Source: Planctomycetota bacterium (GTDB lineage Bacteria > Planctomycetota > Planctomycetia > Pirellulales > Pirellulaceae). From it: a DNA stretch of 8,328 nt. Positions 1 through 5,946 of this stretch are shown here, one piece after another. The notes under the pieces are model-generated. The model saw only the letters and a list, made by a program, of their open reading frames with translations, was not told the DNA's origin and did no database searches. The stretch spans positions 1 to 8,328 of the forward strand of contig JAHWKS010000181.1 of assembly GCA_019347795.1 (NCBI GenBank), written 5' to 3'. Position numbers and translations under genes: made by a program. Each line of letters starts with the position of its first letter. Positions within the stretch are counted from its first letter, which is position 1.

Positions 1-6
1 GAACGG

Positions 7-96
7 ACCACGGATGGCAACGCCGGCCCACGGATGGTTTCCTGGACGCGCCGTTTCGCGAATCATCATCCGTGGGCCGGCATTGCCATCCGTGGT
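7..96. repeat. 30-bp inverted repeat (stem-loop or small mobile repeat)
   Basis: The arms at 7-36 and 67-96 are reverse complements with a single mismatch (position 21), separated by 30 bases. Each arm itself carries CCACGGATGG twice, once at each end of a GGC-AACGCC-GGC type core, so the element is a nested palindrome. As RNA or single-stranded DNA it would form a very stable hairpin. The size and nesting recall REP- or MITE-like dispersed elements, but no transposase or target duplication is visible here, so that identity is inference. No convincing coding region lies in it. Confidence 0.8.
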
Positions 97-206
97 CTTT
101 TTCCGGCCGCCATGCCGTCACCCCCTTTGTTTGTTATCAACGCGAATGAGCATGGCGTCTTTGCGGCTTCTCTTGCCGGATGGCGTGCGAAACAGGCAGA
201 CCGAAA

Positions 207-281
207 GGGGTCGGGAGTCTTTTTCGGCCCAAGAGTCTGGCGATAGGCTTGCGCCCGTGGCCGAAAAAGACTCCCGACCCC
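207..281. repeat. Perfect 23-bp inverted repeat
   Basis: The arms at 207-229 and 259-281 are exact reverse complements (GGGGTCGGGAGTCTTTTTC GGCC read on the left arm), with a 29-base loop at 230-258. The right arm ends about 20 bases before recognisable helicase coding sequence begins, so the element sits at or near the left breakpoint of the HrpA fragment. It could be a small non-autonomous mobile repeat; a transcription terminator is less likely because the T5 tract lies inside the arm and not after it. The first inverted repeat (7-96) is followed by a related GGTCTTTTTCCGGCC string at 94-108. Confidence 0.85.
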
Positions 282-301
282 GGCGAGCGCGCGGCGACGA
301 G

Positions 302-763
302 CGGTGGGAGCTGACGGAGATCGGTCGGCATTTCGCGCGGCTGCCGGTCGATCCGCGGATCGGGCGGACGATTCTGGCCGGCGCCGAGGAAGGCTCGCTG
401 CACGAGGTGCTGATCATCGCCGCGGCGCTGGAGCTGCGCGATCCGCGCGAGCGTCCCGCCGACCGGCAGCAGGCGGCGGATGAGAAGCACGCGCAGTTCG
501 CCGACGAGCAGTCGGACTTCCTGAGCTATCTGAAGCTGTGGGACTTCTATCATCACCTCAAAGAGACGCATTCCCGCAATCAGCTTCACCGGACGTGCCG
601 CGAGAATCTCCTATCGCACAACCGGCTGCGGGAGTGGGCGGACATTCACCGGCAGCTTCAGCAGATGACCCGCGAGAGCGGCCTGAAGCCGGGACCGCGG
701 CGCGACGAGTACAATGCGTCGTTGACCGGGCGTTTCTTTTGGCCGCCGGCCGCTTTAGAATGA
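302..763 (+). pseudogene. hrpA: Fragment of an HrpA-type DEAH-box RNA helicase (HA2 region)
   Basis: The frame from about 302 to 733 encodes a clear piece of the helicase-associated (HA2) region of HrpA. Recognisable blocks are LTEIGRHFARLPVDPRIG, EVLIIAAALELRDPRERP, RQQAADEKHAQF and QSDFLSYLKLW, then a CRENLLSHNRLREWADIHRQ block. HrpA proteins are usually about 1,300 residues; here only about 140 remain. The DEAH ATPase motifs are absent upstream, and the C-terminal OB-fold/DUF3418 half is absent downstream. After DEYNASLTG the similarity ends and the frame closes at 761-763. The reading frame is open leftward to position 14 but that part encodes inverted-repeat sequence, not helicase. There are no internal stops or frameshifts, so truncation is recent or the fragment was moved here. 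The N-terminal part could lie left of the window, but the C-terminal loss is certain because an unrelated gene starts at 821. Confidence 0.75.
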
Positions 764-820
764 CCACAGCGCGGCGATCTGGGTCGCCGGCGCGGTTTCC
801 TCACCACGATCAGGCAGGCC

Positions 821-1387
821 ATGAGCGAAGAATTCTTGGGCGATCGACGGCGGGCGTTGGAGGAGTCGTTTTTCGCAAAGCAGAATCAACAACTGCTGGA
901 CGAGCTGCGCAAGGAGGTGAAGGCGGAGGAAAGCCGTAAGATGCTCTGCTCCGCCTCGGGCATCCAGGACGAAGCCGTGCTCGACCGGCTGGCCGGGGCC
1001 GGCATCGACGCCCAGACGTTCGCCGCCCTCACGCTGGCGCCGCTGGTGGAAGTCGCCTGGGCGGAAGGGGGCGTGGCGGAGAAAGAACGGGCGGCGGTGC
1101 TCCGCGCCGCCGAGGAAAGCGGCGTCGCCCAGGACAGCCCCGCGCACCGCCTGCTGGAAAACTGGCTCAGCGAGAAGCCCGGCCCGCAGTTGCTCGCGAC
1201 GTGGAAGGAGTACGTTGCGGCGCTTCAGAAGTCGGTCGATCCGCAGACGTTTCAATCTCTCCGCGATACGATCCTCGACCGCGCCGAATCGGTGGCGCAG
1301 GCCGCCGGCGGGTTCTTGGGCGTTGCCAGCGTGTCGTCGAAAGAGAAGGCGGTGCTGGCCGAGCTGCACCGCGCATTCGCAAGTTGA
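821..1387 (+). CDS. Hypothetical helical protein, possibly TerB-like
   Basis: I do not recognise a named family with certainty. The 188-residue product has no signal peptide or membrane segment and is predicted by eye to be almost entirely helical, so it is probably cytoplasmic. The N-terminal 45 residues are charged and Lys/Glu-rich (a short coiled coil is plausible). Residues about 75-120 contain APLVEVAWAEGGVAEKERAAVL, in the style of the acidic helix pair of TerB/DjlA-like proteins (an alpha-helical domain first seen in tellurite-resistance clusters). A similar short motif, VSSKEKAVLAELHRAF, closes the protein. The TerB assignment is inference. ATG at 821 is the natural start, preceded only by a weak purine stretch (AGGCAGG). 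A 138-base gap separates it from the lipoprotein gene, so co-transcription is possible but not shown. Confidence 0.75.
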   Translation: MSEEFLGDRRRALEESFFAKQNQQLLDELRKEVKAEESRKMLCSASGIQDEAVLDRLAGAGIDAQTFAALTLAPLVEVAWAEGGVAEKERAAVLRAAEESGVAQDSPAHRLLENWLSEKPGPQLLATWKEYVAALQKSVDPQTFQSLRDTILDRAESVAQAAGGFLGVASVSSKEKAVLAELHRAFAS

Positions 1388-1472
1388 GCAAGTGGTGCTC
1401 CGCCGGCGAATCGACCATGAAATTTGTTACGCAGGGCTGGGCACGACATTTGCATCGCCATCTGTCGCTTAA

Positions 1473-1496
1473 GGCTTCGCGAAGCCCGCGCGGCTT
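1473..1496 (+). other. Overlapping palindromes between two genes, possible weak terminator
   Basis: GGCTTCGCGAAGCC (1473-1486) is a perfect 14-bp palindrome. Its right half also pairs as AAGCC-CGCGC-GGCTT (1482-1496) and is followed by TTCCTTCCTTC. The two hairpins are mutually exclusive. The U-rich tail is interrupted, so termination after the 821-1387 gene is only a possibility. The element lies 30 bases before the ribosome binding site of the lipoprotein gene and could instead be part of its leader. Confidence 0.3.
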
Positions 1497-1525
1497 TCCT
1501 TCCTTCAGAACAAAGGATACCGGCG

Positions 1526-2056
1526 ATGGACAAGTGGATTTCAGGCGCCATTGTAATGGCAGTGCTCGGCCTCTTCCCTCTGAGCGGCTGCGACAATGCC
1601 GGCGACGAGCAGGTGGGCGGCCCGGGCGCCGACGTGCGCACCGACGACGACACGGAGCCGCAAAAGGAGGAGGCGACGTTTACCGTCTCGTTGGAGGAGG
1701 AGGAAATCGAGGCCCCGCTCGGCGAGAAGAAGGAGCTGACTATCTCGATCGACCGCGGAGAGGAGTTCGAGCAGACCGTGACTGCGGAAATCAAGGCGCC
1801 GGAGGGTTTAACGGTCACCCCGAAGACCGTCCAGTACCAAGCCGGGCAGGAGGAGGCCAAGGTGTTCCTGGAAGCCGGTCCCGGGGCGGAGGTTGGCCGC
1901 GAATTGGCCGTGGAGATCACATTCAAGCCAGAAACCGGGCAGTCCATCACCAAGCAACTTCTAGTGACGCTAGTGGAAGGCGAGAAGCAAGACGAGGCGC
2001 CGGCCGAGGGGGACAAGACGGTTGAGGAGGGGGAAGCTCCCGCCGAGAATCCGTAG
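1526..2056 (+). CDS. Small acidic lipoprotein with Ig-like/beta-sandwich domain
   Basis: Function unknown; predicted to be exported and lipid-anchored. The 176-residue product starts with a lipoprotein signal peptide: a charged DK, a hydrophobic run at residues 8-18, then the lipobox LSGC with Cys22 as the lipidation site. Residues 23-50 are an acidic linker. Residues about 50-150 alternate hydrophobic and polar residues in the pattern of a beta-sandwich (TFTVSLEEEE, KELTISIDRG, QTVTAEIKAPEG, LAVEITFKPETG), like the bacterial Ig-like/NEW3-type domains. The tail is Glu/Ala/Pro-rich. I chose ATG 1526 over the in-frame TTG at 1424 because it gives a classical signal peptide and has AAAGGA at 1512-1517, 8 bases upstream. 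The gene ends 11 bases before the duplicated tail of the convergent DUF1570 gene, and its own last 63 bases are part of that duplication. Confidence 0.85.
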   Translation: MDKWISGAIVMAVLGLFPLSGCDNAGDEQVGGPGADVRTDDDTEPQKEEATFTVSLEEEEIEAPLGEKKELTISIDRGEEFEQTVTAEIKAPEGLTVTPKTVQYQAGQEEAKVFLEAGPGAEVGRELAVEITFKPETGQSITKQLLVTLVEGEKQDEAPAEGDKTVEEGEAPAENP

Positions 2057-2304
2057 TGATTGCCCCGTCAGGGGATCGACTCGTAAAACCGCAAGAGCCG
2101 CGCTTCGAGCATGGTGAAGTCGTCGCCGAAGTGCGCCGTGAAGTCCCGCGACCGCTCCGCCGCGAGATAGGCGGAGAGCGCCCGCCCGGGCCGCGGTCGT
2201 CGCAAGATACCGCCCGTATTGGCGCGGCTGCTGTTCGGAAAGATAAAACGTCAGCGCCCGGGCGTGGGCGTTAGCGGCGTCGGGCTGCAGGTTGAAGGGC
2301 CGGT
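1994..2304. repeat. Left copy of a direct duplication (lipoprotein 3' end + DUF1570 3' end)
   Basis: This segment matches 2754-3059 in the same orientation. Identity starts at GAGGCGCCGGCC and ends at CCGGT, with spacing shifting from 760 to 755 because of small indels near the lipoprotein tail and one extra base near 2180. Over the DUF1570 part (2068-2304 versus 2824-3059) I count about 12 substitutions and one indel, roughly 95% identity. The lipoprotein-tail part and the short stretch around the stop codons are more diverged. This copy contains the functional lipoprotein 3' end. Confidence 0.93.
2068..2304 (-). pseudogene. Truncated, frameshifted 3' end of the DUF1570 protein gene
   Basis: This is a second copy of the last ~78 codons of the gene at 2824-3903, including its stop codon (complement of 2068-2070). 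It lacks the signal peptide and the HExxH region and so cannot encode an active protein. Around 2178-2190 it has one extra C/G relative to the intact copy (CGCCCGCCCGGG versus CGCCGGCCGGG), which shifts the frame. It joins abruptly to unrelated DNA at 2305. Confidence 0.88.
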
Positions 2305-2753
2305 ACTTACGCGATCAACTCTGCGATAACTGTCAGATGCATCGCTCGGCTAGTTGGCCTTGCAATTGCGTTCGTCGATTAAGATCAACAATGGCTTCGC
2401 TGTAATTCGATCGGGATGGCTCATGTTCGTGTTGCTTTTTGGATTCCGCGTGATCGGCGCGAGTCGCTTCCCGATTCGCTGAATTCACAAGGCTATTCTG
2501 TTAAAGCTGTAGATCCGTGCCCTCGTGTTGTCCAAGAGGCGTCCGTCGAACAACGCTACGTCTGCGGCCGCCGTAATAATGCAGCCGTGGCGACTGTTCG
2601 GGACAGCGATACGCTGCCGGATCGTTCGTGCGTGACACTCAGCAGGCCGTTCTGGCTCCTGCTTCGACACGGCAGAATCACGTTTGGCGACTCATTCCTG
2701 TTCGAGTTAGCGGATGCTATTTGTGGTGAACACGCACATAACGATTGAATTCT
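2305..2753. other. Lower-GC filler between the duplicated segments, origin unknown
   Basis: About 449 bases separate the two direct repeats. By hand count over 2341-2760 the GC content is about 54%, against roughly 65-70% in nearby genes. The longest frame (ATG 2416 to stop 2748, 110 codons, plus strand) has no recognisable motif, a poor ribosome binding site and codon use unlike the neighbours, so I do not call it a gene. No terminal inverted repeats, attC-like cores or transposase remnants were seen. The last ten bases (ATTGAATTCT, 2744-2753) are close to the reverse complement of 2803-2817. Confidence 0.6.
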
Positions 2754-2809
2754 GAGGCGCCGGCCCAGGAGGAGAAGACGGTCGAGGAAGAAGCTCCCGC
2801 CGAGAATTC
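2754..2809 (+). pseudogene. Orphan copy of the lipoprotein C-terminal tail
   Basis: Read from 2754 in the lipoprotein frame this gives EAPAQEEKTVEEEAPAEN, matching EAPAEGDKTVEEGEAPAEN at the end of the intact lipoprotein. An in-frame TAA lies a few codons upstream in the filler and there is no start or signal sequence, so it is not expressed as a lipoprotein. The orphan lacks the stop found at 2054-2056 and would run into the antisense of the DUF1570 gene. Confidence 0.8.
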
Positions 2810-3059
2810 CAGTCAATCATCCGTCAGGGGATCGACTCGTAAAACCGCAAGAGCCGCGCTTCGAGCATGGTGAAGTCGTCGCCGAAGTGCGCCGTAAAGT
2901 CCCGCGACCGCTCCGCCGCGAAATAGGCGGAGAGCGCCGGCCGGGCCGCGGTCGTCGCGAGGTACCGCCCGTATTGGCGAGGCTGCTGCTCGGAGAGATA
3001 AAACGTCAGCGCCCAGGCGTGGGCGTAGGCGGCGTCGGGCTGCAGGTTGAAGAGCCGGT
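2754..3059. repeat. Right copy of the direct duplication
   Basis: This is the counterpart of 1994-2304. Its first ~56 bases duplicate the Glu/Ala/Pro-rich end of the lipoprotein gene, and the remainder is the real 3' end of the DUF1570 gene. The arrangement (left copy with intact lipoprotein, right copy with intact DUF1570 protein) is what a tandem duplication of two convergent 3' ends would leave, with extra DNA captured at the junction. Confidence 0.93.
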
Positions 3060-3903
3060 CCGAGGCCACCAACTCCGCGAGCACCTCTCCGGTGCGGCGC
3101 TGGCCTGCATAGCGGCGGAAGGCGGCGAGCCGGCCGCGGTTGAGGCGGCTTTCGATCGTCGTGTGCCGGCGGGAATCGTAGACGCCGGGGGCCTCGAACA
3201 TCGTGGCGAGTCCCTCCACCGCCCACGTCGGCGGCGCCGCGAAACGGTTGTGAACGCCGGTATTGAAGGCGGTCTGGTGCGTCGCCTCGTGAATGATCGT
3301 CGCCAGGTTCTCGCTCGCCGCGCCACCGCTCGCCTCGGCCGTCAGGTCGTAAAGCAGGATGCGATTGCTGATCCTTGAGTAGTAGCCGAGAACGCCTCCC
3401 GGCAAACTCAGCCCTTGCCGGGCGGCGTAGGCCGTGAAGTCGTTGCGGGTGGGGAAGACCACGGCCATCAACGGGAATCTCGGCGCCGAAATCGCCAGTC
3501 CCCGCACGGCGAAGTACTGGACGAACGAGCGATAGAGGGCGTCGAAGCGATCCGCCCATTGGCTCCGCTGTCCGGCGGGATGGACGACAAGGTAATGGCC
3601 GGCGCCGGAGACTTCGTACTCGGCGCCGAACTCGCCGATCAACATCGCCCGCACCTCGCCGTGGGTGAGGGGGTGGAAGGAGTCGGTCAGCTTGCGATAG
3701 TCTTCCGCCTCGTGCGGTGCAAACGTCCGCCAGCTTCCATCGCGGCCGAGAAAATCGACCGACTTGCTCGTCCACGCCAACGGCGTCCCTTGAAGGCGCT
3801 CGCCGTGGACGGAAAGCTCCATTGTCCACTCGCCGCTGACTGCGATTGAAGAGCAAAGGAGCAGCAAAAGCGCGAACGGCGAAGCGTGAAGCAAGCGCTG
3901 CAT
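2824..3903 (-). CDS. Secreted DUF1570 (HExxH metallopeptidase-like) protein
   Basis: Likely an exported zinc-metallopeptidase-like protein of the DUF1570 family, common in planctomycetes; substrate unknown. With ATG 3903 it is 359 residues with an N-terminal signal peptide (MQRLLHASPFALLLLLCSSI, cleavage near residue 24). This start has GGGAG at 3911-3915, 7 bases upstream, and is preferred over an in-frame TTG at 3927. The catalytic-type motif is HEATH at residues 205-209, followed by AVEGLATMFE with Glu230 as a plausible third zinc ligand, an arrangement as in gluzincin-type HExxH...E proteins. An N-terminal beta-rich segment (about 30-70) precedes the DUF1570 region (about 100-270), and the C-terminal third is helical. 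It lies 75 bases after the S41 protease gene on the same strand, so the two are probably co-transcribed. Its last 78 codons are duplicated at 2068-2304. Zinc binding and proteolysis are inferred from the motif. Confidence 0.88.
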   Translation of the reverse strand: MQRLLHASPFALLLLLCSSIAVSGEWTMELSVHGERLQGTPLAWTSKSVDFLGRDGSWRTFAPHEAEDYRKLTDSFHPLTHGEVRAMLIGEFGAEYEVSGAGHYLVVHPAGQRSQWADRFDALYRSFVQYFAVRGLAISAPRFPLMAVVFPTRNDFTAYAARQGLSLPGGVLGYYSRISNRILLYDLTAEASGGAASENLATIIHEATHQTAFNTGVHNRFAAPPTWAVEGLATMFEAPGVYDSRRHTTIESRLNRGRLAAFRRYAGQRRTGEVLAELVASDRLFNLQPDAAYAHAWALTFYLSEQQPRQYGRYLATTAARPALSAYFAAERSRDFTAHFGDDFTMLEARLLRFYESIP

Positions 3904-3978
3904 GGGCGATCTCCCGGCGACCTGCAACCTCGGAGCGCGCCGCGGCGCCCCAGAAAAGTTTAGGTCATGCCGGGCGAT

Positions 3979-5634
3979 CTACCGCTGGCTCAGCCGCTGC
4001 CGGGCGACTTCGAGGCCCGCGTTCAGAATGGCGTCCTCGTCGGCCGCGACGTTCTCGCCCGTTTCGGCGACCGGCTTGGCGGTGATCTGCACGGTCACGT
4101 CGGGCGCGACGCCGGCATTGGCGATCGCCTGCCCGCTGGGAGAATAGAACTTGGCGGTGGTCAGGCGGAGTCCCGCCTTGCTGGTGTTGAGCGGGAAGAT
4201 GCCCTGCACCGAGCCCTTGCCGTAGCTTCGCTCGCCCACCACCACGCCGCGGCGGCTGTCGCGAATCGCGCCGGCGAAAATCTCGCTCGCAGAGGCGGAG
4301 TCCTGGTCGATCAGCACCACCAGCGGCACCCGCCAGGTGTTATAGCGGTTGGCGAAGCGGTCCGAGTCCTCCCGGGAGTTCCGGCCGCGGGTGGAGACGA
4401 TCTTGCCCTCGGTGATGAACTTGTCGGCCACCTCGACCGAGGAGTCGAGCAAGCCGCCCGGATTGCCGCGGACGTCGATGATCAGGCTCTTCATCCCCTC
4501 GCGATACAGCTTCCAGAGCGCCTCGTTCAAGTCGCGGCTCGTGGTCTTCTGGAACGCCGGGAGGCGAAGATACGCCACGCCGTACTCGGGATCAATAATT
4601 CGGGCGCCTTCGATGCTCGGAAGCTCAACCCGCTGCCGCGTGAGCAGGAGCCGGCGGGTCTGCCCACTCTCCTCCGCAACGTCAAGTTGCACGGTGCTTC
4701 CTTCGGGGCCTTTCAGCATGTCGGCCGCTTTCTCCGACGTGAGCGCCGCCACCGTCTGCCCATCGACGCCGAGAATGCGGTCGCCGGTGCGCAGTCCGCC
4801 TTTCTCGGCGGGGCTGCCGGCGATCACGTTCACCACGTCGAGGGAATCTTCCTCGGTCTTCAGCTCGATCCCCAGGCCGACAAAGTTGCCTTCGATCTGC
4901 GAGAAGATGTCATCAAGCTGCGTCGAGGTGAGGAACGTCGAGTAGCGGTCCAGACCGTTGCCCGCCCCGCAGATGAACTCCATCACGAACACCTGCGGCG
5001 GCACGCCGAGCCGTTGCGCCGCAAAGCGGGCGCCCCAGGCAGTCAGGTTACGGGCTTCGGTGCGGTTGAGCGCCCGGTACTGCGCGAGGGCCGGACGGAA
5101 GTCGCGGAGGAAGGCCTCGCGCTGCTCGGGCGAGAGGTTCGCCAGCCGCACGTCGCCGAACGCCGGCTCGGTTACGGACGCCTCGACCTGCGTGGCGCCG
5201 CGATCGACCAACTCTCGCCAGTCGGGCTGGTGTACGTAGTTGGTTTCGATCTTTTGCAGCACCTCAGCGTACAGGTCGAGGGCTTGCTGCTCCGTCATCC
5301 GCGTTACGGAAGTGACGAAGTCCGCATCCGAGTACCGCCGCGCCACGTCCAGGTGCATGCGGGCGATGGTGACCCGCTGCTGAAGCGCCGCAAGCTCGGG
5401 ATGCTCGCGAAGGGCGTCTTCGTAGACCGACAGGGCCTCGCCCCACTTCCGCTCCGATTCCAACACCTGCCCGCGAGCCAGCACCTCCTGAACTTCCGAC
5501 GCGACGGCGACGGGCGTTTCCAGCGCGGAGGCGGGGATGTGGACCTGCTGCGCGGAGGTCCAAGCGGCGGAGAAAAGAGAAGCGGCGAGAGCCGCGCTCA
5601 GCGAAAGTGCGCGGAGGTAGGCGCGGATTGCCAT
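3979..5634 (-). CDS. S41-family carboxy-terminal processing protease with PDZ domain
   Basis: A periplasmic or exported serine protease of the CtpA/Prc family, which cleaves near the C-termini of extracytoplasmic proteins using a Ser-Lys dyad. Numbering is from ATG 5634 (551 residues). Residues 1-29 form a signal peptide ending TSAQQ. About 55-105 is a TPR-like helical hairpin (ERKWGEALSVYEDALREHPE). About 240-330 is a PDZ domain (GNFVGLGIEL, SPAEKGGLRTGDRILGVDGQ). About 345-510 is the S41 core, with YLRLPAFQKTT, IDVRGNPGGLLDSSVEVAD, DSASASEIFAGAIRD (catalytic Ser448) and GERSYGKGSVQG (catalytic Lys473). Both catalytic residues are present, so it should be active. Alternative in-frame starts at 5646 and 5649 would add up to five residues; none has a strong ribosome binding site, and 5634 gives the cleanest signal peptide. 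It is first in a probable two-gene unit with the DUF1570 gene, behind the promoter at 5706-5734. At 551 residues it is longer than a minimal CtpA because of the N-terminal helical extension. Confidence 0.95.
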   Translation of the reverse strand: MAIRAYLRALSLSAALAASLFSAAWTSAQQVHIPASALETPVAVASEVQEVLARGQVLESERKWGEALSVYEDALREHPELAALQQRVTIARMHLDVARRYSDADFVTSVTRMTEQQALDLYAEVLQKIETNYVHQPDWRELVDRGATQVEASVTEPAFGDVRLANLSPEQREAFLRDFRPALAQYRALNRTEARNLTAWGARFAAQRLGVPPQVFVMEFICGAGNGLDRYSTFLTSTQLDDIFSQIEGNFVGLGIELKTEEDSLDVVNVIAGSPAEKGGLRTGDRILGVDGQTVAALTSEKAADMLKGPEGSTVQLDVAEESGQTRRLLLTRQRVELPSIEGARIIDPEYGVAYLRLPAFQKTTSRDLNEALWKLYREGMKSLIIDVRGNPGGLLDSSVEVADKFITEGKIVSTRGRNSREDSDRFANRYNTWRVPLVVLIDQDSASASEIFAGAIRDSRRGVVVGERSYGKGSVQGIFPLNTSKAGLRLTTAKFYSPSGQAIANAGVAPDVTVQITAKPVAETGENVAADEDAILNAGLEVARQRLSQR

Positions 5635-5674
5635 ATGCGGATCCATCACAAGGGCGAGGGAGACAGCGAGGCAG

Positions 5675-5690
5675 GCTCCCGCGGGGGAGC
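5675..5690 (-). promoter_or_regulatory. Hairpin in the 5' leader of the S41 protease gene
   Basis: GCTCCC (5675-5680) and GGGAGC (5685-5690) form a perfect 6-bp stem with a 4-base loop. It lies between the predicted transcription start near 5699 and the start codon at 5634. It may affect leader stability or translation. In GC-rich DNA such stems also arise by chance. Confidence 0.3.
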
Positions 5691-5705
5691 GCCGGCCTAC
5701 GCTCG

Positions 5706-5734
5706 AATATAGGCCACGCTTTGCCCTTGGTCAA
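5706..5734 (-). promoter_or_regulatory. Sigma70-like promoter for the S41/DUF1570 unit
   Basis: Read on the minus strand, TTGACC (complement of 5729-5734) is followed after exactly 17 bases by TATATT (complement of 5706-5711). Transcription would start near 5699, about 65 bases before the S41 start codon. Both boxes are close to the sigma70 consensus and stand out in this GC-rich context. The -35 box overlaps the end of the T-tract closing the upstream element. Confidence 0.65.
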
Positions 5735-5901
5735 AAAACCCGGCGGGAAAATTTGCTCCCCGAATCGGTCCCCTCCGCACAGCCCCACCCCGAAGTTCGT
5801 GATGTGCGGTTTGACCTGCCCGCAGGCGAGTCGGGAGCGTTCCACTGGGTGCGCTTCCTGGCGCGACGACGCATCCTGCGCCGGTCCTCCGTGTGGGCGT
5901 C
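5731..5901 (-). ncRNA. Candidate structured small RNA, or a 47-codon small ORF
   Basis: A transcript from the promoter at 5908-5935 would run from about 5901 to the T6 tract at 5738-5733, about 170 nt. It can fold as nested helices (positions on the plus strand): 5879-5884 with 5740-5745 (CCGGCG/CGCCGG), 5831-5838 with 5755-5763 (one bulge), 5813-5816 with 5767-5770, and 5804-5809 with 5775-5780 (CCGCAC/GUGCGG). A local hairpin at 5868-5882 (6-bp stem, GGA loop) competes with the outer helix. The long rod-like shape and size recall 6S RNA, but I see no diagnostic 6S, SRP, tmRNA or RNase P sequence, so the class is unknown. Alternatively, GGAGG (5886-5890) lies 11 bases before an ATG at 5874 opening a 47-codon Arg-rich frame (MRRRARKRTQW...) that ends at 5731. 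Either reading is inference, and GC-rich DNA can produce such helices by chance. Confidence 0.38.
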
Positions 5902-5907
5902 GCAAGA

Positions 5908-5935
5908 ATCATAGAGACGGCGGCGGCGCGGTCAA
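5908..5935 (-). promoter_or_regulatory. Sigma70-like promoter upstream of the intergenic element
   Basis: On the minus strand TTGACC (complement of 5930-5935) and TATGAT (complement of 5908-5913) are separated by 16 bases of very GC-rich sequence. Predicted start is near 5901. It lies 274 bases from the S41 start codon and has its own downstream T-tract, which suggests that it serves a separate transcript or provides a second, longer leader for the S41 gene. Confidence 0.6.
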
Positions 5936-5946
5936 GCGTCGCCCAG

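Noticed and set aside
755..1369. 204-codon minus-strand ORF
   Set aside because: Antisense to the 821-1387 gene; Arg/Leu-rich composition typical of shadow frames and no motif.
1424..1525. Longer start (TTG 1424) for the lipoprotein
   Set aside because: It would put 34 Arg-rich residues before a perfect lipoprotein signal peptide that has its own ribosome binding site.
2416..2748. 110-codon plus-strand ORF in the filler region
   Set aside because: No recognisable motif, weak ribosome binding site, codon use unlike neighbours, and it lies in DNA probably captured at a duplication junction.
2305..2753. Integron cassette or insertion sequence
   Set aside because: No attC core sites, no terminal inverted repeats, no transposase or integrase similarity and no target duplication.
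2813..3856. 347-codon minus-strand ORF in another frame of the DUF1570 gene
   Set aside because: Arg/Pro-rich out-of-frame shadow; the other frame has the signal peptide and HEATH motif.
3967..5712. 581-codon plus-strand ORF
   Set aside because: It is the antisense shadow of the S41 protease gene, whose PDZ and catalytic motifs are unmistakable; long shadows are common in GC-rich DNA.
5731..5901. SRP RNA, tmRNA or RNase P RNA
   Set aside because: The GGAA-capped SRP helix, the tmRNA tRNA-like ends and the RNase P core strings were looked for and not found.
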